64,000 nucleotides of DNA from Trichopria drosophilae (taxonomy: Eukaryota > Arthropoda > Insecta > Hymenoptera > Diapriidae). Below, in pieces: positions 1 through 12,729 of this stretch. Both the position numbers and the translations under genes were made by a program. The notes under the pieces are model-generated. The model saw nothing but the letters and a program-made list of their open reading frames with translations. It was not told where the DNA came from and made no database searches. Every line of letters starts with the position of its first letter. The stretch's first letter is position 1. The stretch lies in assembly GCA_030407085.1 (NCBI GenBank), contig CM059587.1, forward strand, positions 44,118,501-44,182,500, given 5' to 3'.

Positions 1-690
1 TCACTTTTCGGGCATTTGTGTGGCACAATTCCAAATTTTGTTCTTATTTTTTCTGATGCTAGTACAGAATAATAATCAAATTCATTATTTTTGCAAAATA
101 TAAACAACATTTAATACATATATACGCAAGGTATCTTAAAGCGAACCCCATGCTTAAGACCTGAAAAAGGATTTGTTTTTTTTATAGTAGCCTTCAGTAA
201 TAACCATAATTCTAAAGGCAGGATACTTCTAATTTTTGATCGAATACATTGTTTATTCTGTATAATAGCTGAAAATGACTACAATTATATAGTGTATCTC
301 AAATCGAGCCGCTTTTAAAATTTCAAATACCGCTGAAACATTGCATTAAGATTTCATAAACATTATGGCTTACCATTGAATTAAGTTTCAACATGATACT
401 TTAACATCATTTTATGCTATTAAAATCATATCATTAAACCTTTAGCTCGAACATTAGTTTAAAGTTAATGAATGATTCGAATTTAATTTTAAAAAATAAC
501 GTCGTAAAAAATTTACCAACCTTTTTTTCAATTGTAAACTTGTTGGAACATTACATTAACACTATTCATTAAGATAAATTTTAAACTTTTATTAACTTAA
601 AGTAACATTCATTTTAATGTATATGATGATATGGATGTGTAAAATTTCGATAGTCATAACTTAGAGTTTCAAATAAATATTAAAATATAA
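1..690. other. AT-rich stretch, no gene seen
   Basis: No open frame of note and no exon-like segment between splice sites on either strand. It may be intron of the gene whose last exon is proposed at 3708-3806. The last nine bases, 682-690, are the left target duplication of the element that follows. Confidence 0.5.
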
Positions 691-1018
691 AGGAACTAAA
701 GCTTTCAGAGCACCTGTGGCAGGACCGAACCAAAGTGAAACCAACATTTGTTGCTCAAAAGTCTATATTATTTGCGTAATCTTTTACTAACAAATGAGCA
801 AGAATTAGTTGTATACTTGTATTTTTGAGAGTGTGTTTTTTTCCTTTGTTGGAGTTATGTTTTGTTACCTCATGTGTAAGTTAGCGAAACCAGCTGTTTT
901 TAAATATGTGAGCAACAAATAGGTGAATATAGCAACGTTTGAGCAACAATTGAGCAACAAATGGTAGTTGTAGTTTGGTGCGGTTCTGCCATAGGTGCTC
1001 TGCCAGCTTTTAGTTCCT
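691..1018. mobile_element. MITE with ~45-bp terminal inverted repeats and 9-bp target duplication
   Basis: The first ~45 bases (AGGAACTAAAGC..., then GAGCACCTGTGGCAG) are the reverse complement of the last ~45 with a few mismatches. AAAATATAA occurs immediately outside both ends (682-690 and 1019-1027), so this is a perfect 9-bp target-site duplication. The 328-bp element has no coding capacity and contains repeated GAGCAACAA motifs. A 9-bp duplication is typical of the Mutator superfamily, whereas hAT elements make 8 bp; the superfamily call is inference. Confidence 0.85.
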
Positions 1019-1027
1019 AAAATATAA

Positions 1028-3707
1028 TCTTAATGCAACTTTATGCGATAAATTCTCTGTAATGTTTTACATTAACATAAATTTAAATATGTTTACATTA
1101 ACATGTGTTTAAATGATGCCAACGTTTAATCTTAACTAAACATTCCGCGAAAATCTTTCTGCAATCTTAATACAAAGGTTCAATATATAAGTAAATATTC
1201 GCTGTAACCCTGTAACCTTAATAGTAATAAAGTTCAACCTCTCTGCAACCCAACTGTTCTGAAGTAACGCATAAAATAGAGATTCACTTACAAAAGTGAA
1301 CTCCATTATGTTTGTTCATATTTGGAAATGGAATTTCTATATTGAAAAATGATGTACATTACGTTATTGATTCACGTTTCGTGAGCAAGGTTATATTTTA
1401 GTTTTCGGAGTCGAGTCAATTTGGGATAATTTTGTTTAACAGCGGTAACATAAATTGGATATTTCGAGTATTCATTTCGTACAGCAATTAATTAAAATGT
1501 TGAATATTTCTACTGGAAATTACTCTATCAATCTATTTAAAGAATTAAATTTTAATTGTTTTCTGGAGTTATCGTTTTTCTCCAAATTTCCCTCTATATT
1601 CACATTCTTTTTCGTAAAAGCTTCGATAATCCAAGTAATGAGATGTCGATCACGATTAACGGGTTACATTCGACAAATTGTGATTAATGTGTCTCACGGG
1701 ATAGAAGGAAGTACTTTTAGATAGTTAGATTTTATATGCCAGTTCTTAAATGCATTAAAAATGTTATCAGCCGGTAAAATAAATGATTTAAATAGCACCC
1801 TGATGGAAATCTGGCCAGGTTTATGATACACTTTCCAATTGCCCTATACTTTTAACATACGAAACTACGGAAACTGAATATGAACTAGCCAAAAACTAGA
1901 TTTATTTTCTACTATAGCATCACTAAGTCAATTAATTTTGACAAATATCTGAAGTAATTTAAAAAATGGTGTAAAACCACGGGTATAAAGCACTAAAAGA
2001 TCTGTCCTTCGAAAATCAACCGAGCTTTCTATCTTTTTCATAGAATTATTATACTTGTCAGGAAAAAAGTTAGGTATACATATTAGCATTACAATGATAG
2101 CTCGATTTTCAAAATTGACTGATCCGATTAAATGTTATGGAAAAAAGCAAAACTCGCTGCACAACAGGTGCCTTCAACCATAATGTTGAATGAGCATATT
2201 ATATACTTAGCTGAAATATTTTTCATAAAAAATGTCATCAGTTTTACGTTTAAAATAATATAAAATTACAGTTTTGAAAGAAAAGAAACAAATGATCCAG
2301 TTATCAATTATTTTGGTTTAACAACAACTTGTTATTTAATTAATTTATTTCGTTATTTTAAAATTAATATCCAATTCAGTAGATGATGAATATTTATGCA
2401 CACCTATTATTTACAATTGCGATAAAATAATAATCAGAAATACAAAACTGTAGCTTATTACATTAGCAATGAAACAGTTTTATGAAATGTATATATTATG
2501 AATGCAATATTTTTGCTGGAAAAAGTATTTTTACAGCATATCTCGATGTGTGATTGCGATTACAATAGCAATCTGTTTACATTCCAGTAAATTCAATGCT
2601 TGCGGCTTTCGACTTCTTTATATTTGTTCTGCGAACGAGAGAAATCTATATTTGCATTTGTCTTGAATGCAACGTAACTTTTAAAAATATTTCATTTAAT
2701 AAGAGAAACAAATTTAAAAAACCAGTTCTGTTTATTGTTCAGGAATATGTAACAACTTTAAAGTCGCAAAATGTAATGCAGGTTTTATCAATTTAAGTTG
2801 CAAAATACGTAGATTATAAAATGTTTTCTGTCAAACTCAATTATTGTATGAGAAATGTTTTTATAAAATTTGATGACTTTTTTTTGTTTTTCTTTTCTTT
2901 TTAATTAAGAATTCTTAAGCAAACGCTATCTATCTTTCTTATTACACATTACGCAAATAGTTGTTAGGGTGTCATGAGTATTTCGATTTATAATAAAAAA
3001 TGGTGAATATCTTAGAATAAATAACTAATGACCCTCATTTGAAGCCAAAAGGAAACATATTTTCTATTTTTCCTAAGATTTTAATTACAGTATAAAAATG
3101 ATCGTGAAGACACTTTACCAAGAGAATTCAACATTTATTTAAAACCATAAAATATATTTAGATCATGTTTACATTTTCATAGATATTCATTAAAAATAAA
3201 ATTGAATTGCCTTACATTACAATTAAATTGCATTGCATTAAAAAGTATATTATAAAAAGCTAATTATTTTCATCGTACAAAGGGCTTATGACGTAATATT
3301 TCCTTCCTTTGTGTTCCATATATTCACTACACTATTTGAAACACCAATTATTAATCAATATCGAAGGCTATTATTTTGTATAAGGCGACAACGCACATGC
3401 AAAAAATTACTAATAGTCCATTTATTATGTGTCACTGTGTACCTGTAAATATAGTAATAGGAAATTGTGTGATGAAAATATCGATTGAAAATGAAAAAAG
3501 AGGGTTATGTGTACTTTAAAAATAGAATAATTTCCCTACACAAGTGAGCGCCGTTATGCACGCGGGAACAAACTGATTCATATTTACCCATTTATTTATA
3601 ATTTCGTTCTAAGAGGATTAATTAATACGTGTAACGTGCACAACATTAATGTAAAAATAATATATTATACAAAATTAATTCAATGTACGTTTGACGTATG
3701 CTTTCAG
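1028..3707. other. AT-rich stretch, no gene seen; possibly intron
   Basis: Only short chance frames are open here (for example 1455-1724 and 2596-2796), with compositions rich in Phe, Ile, Asn and Lys as expected for translated AT-rich DNA. If the exon at 3708 is real, this is probably the intron before it. No earlier exon of that gene was recognised. Confidence 0.4.
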
Positions 3708-3806
3708 GACTCTACCTTGGAGATCAATGCCACTACGAATAATTCTCTAAGCAAAGCCGAAACAGCTGTACCCATCACCAATGGTTCTATTTCCGCCAAT
3801 GAATAA
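3708..3806 (+). CDS. Probable last coding exon of an unidentified gene
   Basis: A good acceptor (ATGCTTTCAG, ending at 3707) is followed by 32 sense codons and TAA. The frame begins DSTLEINATT and ends ITNGSISANE, a hydrophilic Ser/Thr/Asn-rich tail of the sort seen at cytoplasmic C-termini. The other two frames close early. Base composition is clearly less AT-rich than the flanks, with GCC, ACC, CTA and AGC codons, unlike nearby chance frames. The upstream exons are not visible and lie further left or outside the window. The product is unknown; a membrane transporter or receptor tail is only one possibility. No domain is present to test it. Confidence 0.5.
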   Translation, partial: DSTLEINATTNNSLSKAETAVPITNGSISANE

Positions 3807-4214
3807 TTCGAGTGCTTAGTAACAAAATGGTGTCTTCCATGGTTTCTGGAGGACACTCTTCAATATCAACGCCATCAATGAGACATATCGACCTGTATTA
3901 AGGGTAATCCCGACTGTAAATAGCTTCTTCAAAAAAAAAAGGAAAAATTATCTCCGATTTTCAAGGAGTTCTGATGCGCTACCCCACGCGAAACCGTTTC
4001 TCGTCACTTGAAATCAAGATCAATCAAAAGAATATTTTATATGAAATATACGTAAAATTTAATTCAAATTAACACCAAAGCTAATATTATCATATCACAA
4101 CAGTGTAATATTGAAAAATGTGTATTAATTTTTGTGCATTGTGAAGTACAAGAATACGTTTATCGACCGAAATTAATTACTGAAAAAATATAAAATACAT
4201 TTCGTTCCTTCCAG

Positions 4215-4425
4215 AGGCTTCCCAGTCGCTGTCGCGTATTTCCAATCGCTTGTCCTGATGCTCATGAAGATTTCAGAAGTATTGGAATCCCCTAAAAATA
4301 AAATCCCTTTATGTTCATCAGGAGTATACGAGATCTCACGATCCTACAGAAAAGTGTATATTTGGGAAATTGGAAGGAAGGTCAGCGCAGAGGAAGAACA
4401 TGAAATATACACTAGGTTGAAATAG
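4215..4425 (+). CDS. Possible alternative 3' exon, reading frame uncertain
   Basis: About 400 bp after the exon ending at 3806, a pyrimidine tract with TTCCAGAG gives two overlapping AG acceptors, followed by less AT-rich sequence. From 4217 a phase-0 frame reads ASQSLSRISNRLS and stops at 4258. From 4216 another frame stays open for 69 codons and stops at 4425. Either could be an alternative C-terminus of the same gene. Equally, the segment could be 3' untranslated sequence, since CCTAAAAATAAAATCCC near 4290 contains an AATAAA signal. I cannot choose between these. Confidence 0.2.
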
Positions 4426-7400
4426 TTTTCCATTTTAAAAGAGAACAACTATATATTAGTTTATTGATTCAAACTTGAAACAAACGACAAAATAGTTTAA
4501 TGAATTCCGATTTATTCAGTGAAATTTATTTCATATATATAAATAAAAATAGAGCCGCATGTTTCATGAAATATAATTTTGTGGTAATTGTGCGGTTTAG
4601 TAAAAAGTGAAATAACGAGTAAAGTTTGAAAAAAGAATAAATATTTAATATCGACTGAAGCGATGAATTCAAATCAAGAAAACGAAATTCGGTTAATTAT
4701 TTCTCGACGTCGATGGGAACCTTAATTCTGTTAAAATCGTTATTTCTATTTTACTCGTGGTAGATGTACTTCATGCAATCAATAAAAAAGAGATTCAACG
4801 CAGTTTTATAGTTGAATTTTATTAGTTTACGAAAAATTAAAATAATTTATTTTGAATATTTTCAATTACCCTCATTGTTAATATTACCTTCGAAAAGTAT
4901 GTAATAATGTACAAAAGTAACCGCAAGTAATGAAATATTCTAAGGAAAATAAATTATAGCGAACGGTTTTGCGTGCACTGATCAAATTAAAGGTAAAATA
5001 TACAACATTATATATTCAAAGGTCAGAAACACACATGGATGTAAGAGAAACGGCATGAATAAATGTTTTATGTCCATTTCAAATTCCACCAGCATGAAAA
5101 ATGACTAATTAAAAATTGTTTAAAATGAATATTCGTTTTTAAATTACGCACTCTCTATATATGCATGCACGGTTCTTCTCCCGTTTTACTATATCAAGTT
5201 GGTACAAAATTTGATATTTTGTCAGTAATATTTTTGTATGCACGAATGAGGTATATACCGTCAGAGGGCAAAAACAAATAGGAAACGGGGAAGGTTTTTC
5301 AGTATCAAACATTACGTTGAAATTATTAAAACAAAATAAAAAATGTTTTCTTGTTAGAGACTGCTTTTGTCCATAATGAATTAAATCCATCAATGCAATA
5401 AATTATGAAAAAATGTAAACGTTTATTTATTTTACCTCCTTCATTGTCAATTTTCTCCGAAATTTGTCAGTACATATTTTCTGTCACCGATATCCCTATT
5501 TTTAAAAAACTTTTATTTTGTTCAGTTTTGTTGAAGTCGTACATCCAGAAGAGGTAAAAAATACGCCAGACATCACTACTATATATTACACTGATTGCAA
5601 AGATTTTTTGTAAATAGTTTACTAACGTTGATTTGAAAGTGTTTATTTTGCTTTGATATTCTGCTTATTTAGTTTGACGCCTAGTTATATCAATCTTTTC
5701 AGGCAGAACTTTTAATCTTAATATCTTATTAAATAAACATTAAATGCAATGCACTCGACGAATCGAAAAGTCACGTCGAATGTCTCGAGTAGAGTCTATA
5801 TTTTCTTTTATAAATCTAAAAATGATTTACAAAATATTAAAAAATGTTTATTGAATACAAAATTGATTTATTTACATTTCGTGTCTATTCATCCATTGTT
5901 TAGGCAAATTTATGTAGCGTGGACCAGTCGTTGAATTACTGTGGTATAATAAATGTTTGTTTTTGGTAACAGTTTTACAAATGATTGATTAAATATATTT
6001 AATGTAAAAACTTAATAAAAATTGATTTACAAAAGATGTTTTCAATTGCAACAAGTCCATACAATTCTTTTCTTTGTGATACGTTGCTATTTTTTTCGTA
6101 CGTTTGTAAATTAACAAAGGTTATCAACTGACAGTCATTGAATGCTTCTTAAAACTTTAATAGCGAAATCGTTTCATGATTAAACCAGCGCAGTAAAATC
6201 TCGTTTCAAAATCAATTAACTGTTTTTTAGAAGTAAATCACACAGCAAATTTGTACTTTTAAATCATTTATCAAATTTTACTCTATGTACTTTTTTCGTA
6301 AAACGACGAAATCGTTGTCTACAGTGTAAATTATCGTACCATCTGGAACCTGATAATTTCACGCCATCATTTCCATTCACATTGACGAGTTGTTAAATGG
6401 GCTTTGATGAATGCAAAATGTATTTGCTGGTGGAATCATTTTCGGGGGCACATTTTGCTATGTACGTGAGTATCAACACGGAAGCGATCGCTGCTGATGG
6501 ACTTCGTTGATGATAAAAGAACACCTTCTAAAAATCCAGTACTCACAATATATCAACACTTTTGACTGCTTAAGAGGTTGTTGTTTAGCCTTATAACAAT
6601 GCAATAGATTGAAATCGACTTAGAAAATAATATTTTTTAATTGATTCTTTTCAATTGGACTTTAATTTTCATTTATGGGTAATCAATTTAGGATTAAAAA
6701 CGGATAACTCTTCTTGTCTACATTGAAGTTTCAAGGAAGAATTCAGCAGTAAAGTGGATAAGATCACTGCTTAGGAAAGTTATAGAAATTGTGTGATATT
6801 TAAACGTAACACATCCGATAGAGCTGTTATACACATGAGTACACGGACAAAGAAATAGTTCTTTCGCTATCTAAATACTGCTATCTGCCACAACTGCATT
6901 TTTTAGTTGGTTTCTATATTTAAATAGTAGTCTATGAAATGAACTTGTCGAGGTCATTATTTACAGTAGCAAATTTAACTAAAAACGATGGCTGTGTCTT
7001 ATCATACAATGTATTTAGTCGATCCAACAATTTCAATTATCCCTCGTACATACCAGACCTTTAATCTTAACTGGATGCTTTAAAAAAAAATTATTTGTAT
7101 AAAGTACTCTAACATCACTGTTTTTTAAATAATAATTTAGATTTCTGATGCATTTTTGAACCTGGATAAATACGGCTTATTCAATATTTTCAACATCGTA
7201 TGTAAAAACTAATCAAACGTAGGTTGCTGATAAGTGGACTCCAGTTTGGAAGAACAATGCATATGCTTCACCTGTGTGTAGGTATTTCGTTATTTTTCTT
7301 CCTCTTCGAAATATCTTCGATAATGTATAGAAGGGACCGGTGCGCAGCAGTTTACAAAGCACGCAAGGTAACGTCGGCTCATGCATAAGTGAATCAAGCT

Positions 7401-10070
7401 TCGGAATAACGCTTCCTTACTTTCTTCCCAATTCAGAAGAAAATTGATAGCAAGAGGTTCTTTGACGTGTTGTCCAAGTTTCATATTTTTTGCAGCACTG
7501 TATTAAAAAACCTTGTAATGGCTTCCTTTACAAAACTAATGTTGTTTTTAAAATGTGCATGCAGTACGTTTCATACTGAATAATAAATCTGCTGTAAGTA
7601 ATCAACCCAGATAACATCAAAAGTAAGTCGAGTATTAAAGAAGATTCACAAAATACCTTAAAATTAATAAAAATTAATATAAAAATGTTTTCCACGAAAT
7701 TGCGAAGTAAAGACTTACAAAACAATGTATATAAATTCCTACATTCTTACGTTATCCAATCCGTATAACTCAAAAGATAAAAACATATTTCCTCAAAATG
7801 GTGTAATGTACATTGAGCGTGTTTATATCCGTTTAATTTCAAGTAGATCAATTTTCCGAAACTTGGAAAAAATACATATCTGCTGACATTTTCTAGACAA
7901 AAATTACGAATCTTATACAAAATATCATCTAGGAATTACGTTGCCAACACTGATGTTGTCTTTGATAAATTTCCAACGTATTTTCCGGTTCAAAATACGA
8001 TGGTGCTTACAGAATTTTCCTATTATCGCATTTTGGAGAAAAGTGAAGTTAAATCAGTGAAATTTTAGGCGTTTGGTTATATTACTGAAAATGATAGTTA
8101 TTTTTAAAATGATAGAAAATTTTAGTCTGTCTATCATCATCACTAGAATTGGAAAATACATCGATAATGATATTTGGTGTATCAAAGGTAAACAGAAAAT
8201 AAAATTTTGTCAGTCTGCGTAATTATCAGAGCCTTCGCAAAAAAATTAGACATTTTCTAGCATGCTTATGAGTAGCTCTTTCATTAAAAATGTCCATCGG
8301 ATAATGAGGTGAACTGCGGAAATTGCAAGGATCAACGATTGCGTAACACCTGGAGTGATATGGATCCATCGGTGCAGCGCAAACTGCAATCATTAAAGGA
8401 ATCTTGCAACAACTAGAGTAATTAAAATATTATATTTAACTTATTTGAATAGCAAACAAACATTTAACAGTACTAAATTAATACCTCAAATACATAACTT
8501 AAAAATGTTATATTGTGCTTATACTTTTGTTTATTTCTTACTTTCTATTAATTTTTTGCATGTCTATATATTTTTTTTTGTTTTCTTGGTTATATTTTTT
8601 TTATATATTATTTGCCGGTTTCTTTCTTTTTAGATTCATTATAATTTTGCTTTAAATTGTATTTGCATGCTAACAAGTCATATTCATATACCAATCCATT
8701 CCAAGTAACTGTCAAATCGAAATTTTATTAAGGATTTTTAACTTTATAGTACTCTCCGACCTTGTGGAGTGCCCTATTCTTGTTTTTGAATATTAAATTC
8801 GTGTGATTTCGCGTGGAGACATGGGGATGCTCACAAAGTCGTAGATGTAATTTATATTTTTTTTTCTTTTTTGCGTTGTTAATTTCATCATTAGTTGAGA
8901 TTGTAAATGTTCCAACAGGGCCTAACGTTTTGAGAATCTGAGTGATTACGACGCAAGCTGTTTAAAATATTTAGAAACTTTCAAACTATAGCATTTTCAC
9001 AGCTAATGCAATTTGTAGGTATGAAACCGTTAATTATATATTAATTCTTAATTGAGGCGTTGAGGTGCAAAACCTGCAAAGTTTTGAGAAAAACAGGGAA
9101 AACTGTTTGCCGCTTACATTGGAAAGATAGCAGATTCAAAAGTGTAGAGCTCAATTTTAAAGGGTAAAAAATGTTGTTCCATATGCACAATCTCTAAACT
9201 TTCAAAGGCCTATATGTAATGTACGTTTATATAGTTATCTCAGTTTTTTATTTTTTTGGACTTGGCAGCCCAAAGCCTCAATTGCACCTACGTTAAATTT
9301 ATAATAATTGTGCTTACATGTTTTGTCGTGTATAGATCCGAATGAAACGAAAACCGAATACTGAAGAATTAAGGCCAATATTCAATTTCCTTATCGCAAA
9401 CGATGCCATATTTGAATAATCATATTAAAATAATTTACCTTGCAAGAAGGCAGAGATGATATATTAACATAATGAAACTAAAGGCAGTACCAGGGCATAT
9501 AATTCCAACAATTCGGTTCCTGGAAATCGAAGCATAAGGATCGTAATATCTAAATATCTAATGTAGGGTAATCTAATAGAGCGGGATCCCGGTTACTGCG
9601 GGTGCATGTATTTCGTGTGGAATTATGGCCGTAGTAATATAAACCGTAGCACTAGGGACATTCACAGCCATGCCTGCATCCAGATGTTGTTAATTCTTAG
9701 AGAACTAATAAAAAATTGAATCAAATCGATATGATCAGCAACAAAGAGAGCGGGTTAAAAAGAAACAAGAAATTTGCACCCAGCCTCAGTTTCCGCCGAC
9801 AAATTTACGGTAAACTCAACGATTTTTTATTCATCCAATCATCGACTTCAGATAAGGATGGTAGTAATAGATGGTAGTTTCTTATTCGATTCAACTACGT
9901 ACTCGCAATCTAGCATTCTTTATAAAGAACAAGATTGATATTATGATAGATATCACAAATGTCAAGGGTACTAAGAGTGATATAAAAATCCTCATTAAGT
10001 AACTTATCGACTACACATTTAAAACTAACTCAAGTTATGTAAAATCAGGTAGTTACTGATACTTAGCCCT
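4426..10070. other. Intergenic AT-rich DNA, no gene seen
   Basis: Short frames here (5139-5393, 5749-5934, 7290-7484, 7528-7725, 8445-8633) lack homology I can recognise and have composition-driven sequence. Small patches of more balanced composition occur near 6350-6530, 7310-7400, 8280-8410 and 9580-9680, but none shows an exon-like frame bounded by splice signals. Confidence 0.4.
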
Positions 10071-11007
10071 TTAACCCTTTGAAGTACGGTGTCCTTTCTG
10101 TAGGACACCACTTTGTAATTCATTTTTTTTAATTTTCAGAAGATTAAAATTGAATTTTAGTGCAAATTTTTTTCCGTACTTCGATAACATGTTTTTAAAT
10201 GTAAAAAAATTAATATTTATTATAAATTATTGTGTTAAATTGTTTATAATGACGAACCATGCATAAAAATTACGTTTTTTTGTACAAAAAATATATGCTG
10301 AAAAGAAACCGTCCTTGAAATGAGACGAAACTGGGTACTCTGGGGTTTGCGGGGTCGCTGATTACGCAGCAGGTATCAGATTTACAAAATTAAAAATGAC
10401 GGATCCAAGATGGCCGACCCAAATGTAAAAATTTACTTGATCCAGATCAAAATCGGTACTCGGGGGGTGTTCGAGGTAGATGATTACGAATCAGGCCTTA
10501 GATTTTCAAATTTCAAAATGGTGGATCCAATATGGCCGACTAAAATCTAAAAATTTACTTGATTCAGGTGAAACCGGGTACTCGGGGGTTTTCGAGCGAA
10601 TTCAACATGACGGTCCGAAATGTAAAATATTATTTGACCGAAATCAAACTGAATACTGAATAATGTTAGATTTTCAAGATAAAATTTAGCAGATTCAACA
10701 AGCGATCACGAAAGCTGAAATTTCGTCTTGTACGACCTCGAAAACTGTTTACATTTTGTCTTTCATATTGAGTCCGTCATTTTGAATTTTGAAAATCTAA
10801 GATTAGATTCATAATCTACAATACCGAAAACTCTTGAGTACCCAGTTTTATCCCAATGAAATAAATTTTTACATTTCGTTCGCCCATCTTGTATCCGCCA
10901 TCTTGAATTTTGAATATCTGTTGTCAGATTCGTGATTAGCGACCCTGAAACTCCCGAGTTATAAGTTTCAAATATTTTCCGTGCAAATGAATGCTTCAAA
11001 GGGTTAA
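10071..11007. mobile_element. piggyBac-like non-autonomous element with inverted internal repeat arrays
   Basis: The ends are TTAACCCTTTGAAG (10071-10084) and its exact reverse complement CTTCAAAGGGTTAA (10994-11007). TTAA as target plus CCC...GGG termini is the piggyBac signature. The left half carries units of about 115 bp containing a GGATCCAA(G/T)ATGGCC core and a GGTACTCGGGGG-like motif. The right half carries similar units in inverted orientation. No intact transposase frame is present; the minus frame 10763-10999 is just translated repeat. The element was probably mobilised in trans. Confidence 0.8.
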
Positions 11008-11204
11008 TAATGAGAGCAACTTATAAAATCCTAGGTTTCTCTGAAACACCGGGTCAAAGGTCATTATATAAAACTGAAGAAGAAGAAGATTTAAACATTA
11101 AAGATGGAATCAGAAGACTCCGAAACCCATGGGGCGGAAGCCGATGGTACTTTAAACAAAGCATTAGTCACTCCTCTTAGAGTTTAAAAAATTAATTTCA
11201 GCGA

Positions 11205-11379
11205 CACTTGTAAAACATCCCCTCAACTGTCTACAGTTTAACAAGTTGACGGCATTATAATTCTTATCACGTATGTGTGCGACGAATCATACACAAGAAC
11301 AATCTACGTGATCTTCCCTCTACATGCATGTAATTTTTGGTAATCGTATAATGATAAATATGTATATTATAATTCATAA
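11205..11379 (+). repeat. Direct repeat, copy A
   Basis: About 175 bp from CACTTGTAAAACATCCCC to TATAATTCATAA matches 12259-12429 at high identity, with small indels. The two copies flank the inverted-repeat element at 11402-12113. Confidence 0.75.
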
Positions 11380-11401
11380 CACAGGTCAACATGGTTTTAT
11401 T

Positions 11402-12113
11402 GTTGGGAAGCTGGTGGGTCATTTCCGACGGAATTTTGTGGGTAGAATCATAAGTGGCCCATCACGTTAGAATTTTGAGATATTTGAGGTTATTTATACT
11501 CGAAAAACGCTATTTTTGAGGTCATGTACAGAAGACACAAAATTTTTAGGAGTTTTTTCTTTCATTGGATCATGTGATACTACACTTTTTCTTTAATATT
11601 GGATGCGCAGAATTCCATTACGACTTTTCTTCACCAAGATACGCCAATTTGAAATTACAATATACATGTAAACAAATTTACCTTGAAATGCTCTTGGAGA
11701 ACAAGCTCAAGATCAAATTCAATGCCATGAAACCTATATAAATATAAACAACTATATAAAATATGGATACTAATAACTCAAATCACGTTACAGTATTGTG
11801 ATAGTTTTTTTGTTAACATTAATGGAACATATCTCGAAATTTCAAAATGGCCGTAACGTTGTAAGAAAAAATTTTAGGTAATCAAATAAAACCTCATTTT
11901 GAAGGGTAAAAGTAGTACTAAAAGATGCAAATAGTACAGAAGGCCAACAAAAATGGTTGCGTCCTATACGTAACCTCAAACATAGCAAAATAACGCGCTT
12001 TTCAAGTACATGACCTCAAAAATCTCAAAAACCTGATGTGATGGACCAATTCTGACTTCGAGTTTGGATTCTACGTATACAATTACCTCGGAAATGACCC
12101 ACAGCTTCCCAAC
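11402..12113. mobile_element. Non-autonomous element with imperfect long inverted repeats
   Basis: The left end GTTGGGAAGCTGGTGGGTCA and the right end TGACCCACAGCTTCCCAAC are inverted copies. Inversion continues inward: AATTGGTCCATCAC-type sequence and TTTTTGAGGTCATGTAC occur in both arms. No coding frame is present. It lies between the two direct repeats at 11205-11379 and 12259-12429. No superfamily can be assigned because the target duplication is unclear. Confidence 0.65.
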
Positions 12114-12258
12114 ATCATCCAAGACCCTCTTTTTTTGTAGAACTGTATAATGGATGAAGTGTATCGGATATGTCTGTTTGGCTCACTAGGCATGCTTGTG
12201 CAACATGTCTGTAGCAACACTTCAGAGACACTTATTGCACATCGTTTTTTTACTCGGG

Positions 12259-12429
12259 CACTTGTAAAACATCCCCCAACTATCTACAGTTTAACAAGCT
12301 CACGGAAATACATCATTCTTAGCACGTATGTGTACGACAAATCATACGTAAGAAAAATGCTCGTGATCTTCCCTCTACATGCATGTAATTTTTGGGGATC
12401 GTAATAAATATGTATGTTGTAATTCATAA
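12259..12429 (+). repeat. Direct repeat, copy B
   Basis: Second copy of the 11205-11379 sequence, sharing TCTACAGTTTAACAAG and CTTCCCTCTACATGCATG. Together the copies are either a segmental duplication around the intervening element or parts of one larger composite repeat. Confidence 0.75.
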
Positions 12430-12729
12430 AAGACGATGATGGTCATCATGGGTAAGGATAGATAACAATGATGATGGAAATGCCAACATCAACACTGCTC
12501 ATCACCACCGTTCATCATTTTCATTGAAACTTCGGACAATATTAAAGTCCATGAGCTCAGTGCTAGGAATTACAAGAATACATCTTATACGAGAACACGA
12601 CGAGTATCTCTGATATTAATGAGAAATTTCGTTATTGCCGGACGACTATGTCTTTTCGTTATTAGTTTCGTTTATAGGAAACATTAATTAGAAACTCATT
12701 GTTAAGCAAAAACTGTGCTTAAAAGGAAG

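Noticed and set aside
11104..11187. 27-residue frame starting MESEDSETHG
   Set aside because: Composition is somewhat protein-like, but it is very short, starts next to a transposable element and has no splice or conservation evidence available here.
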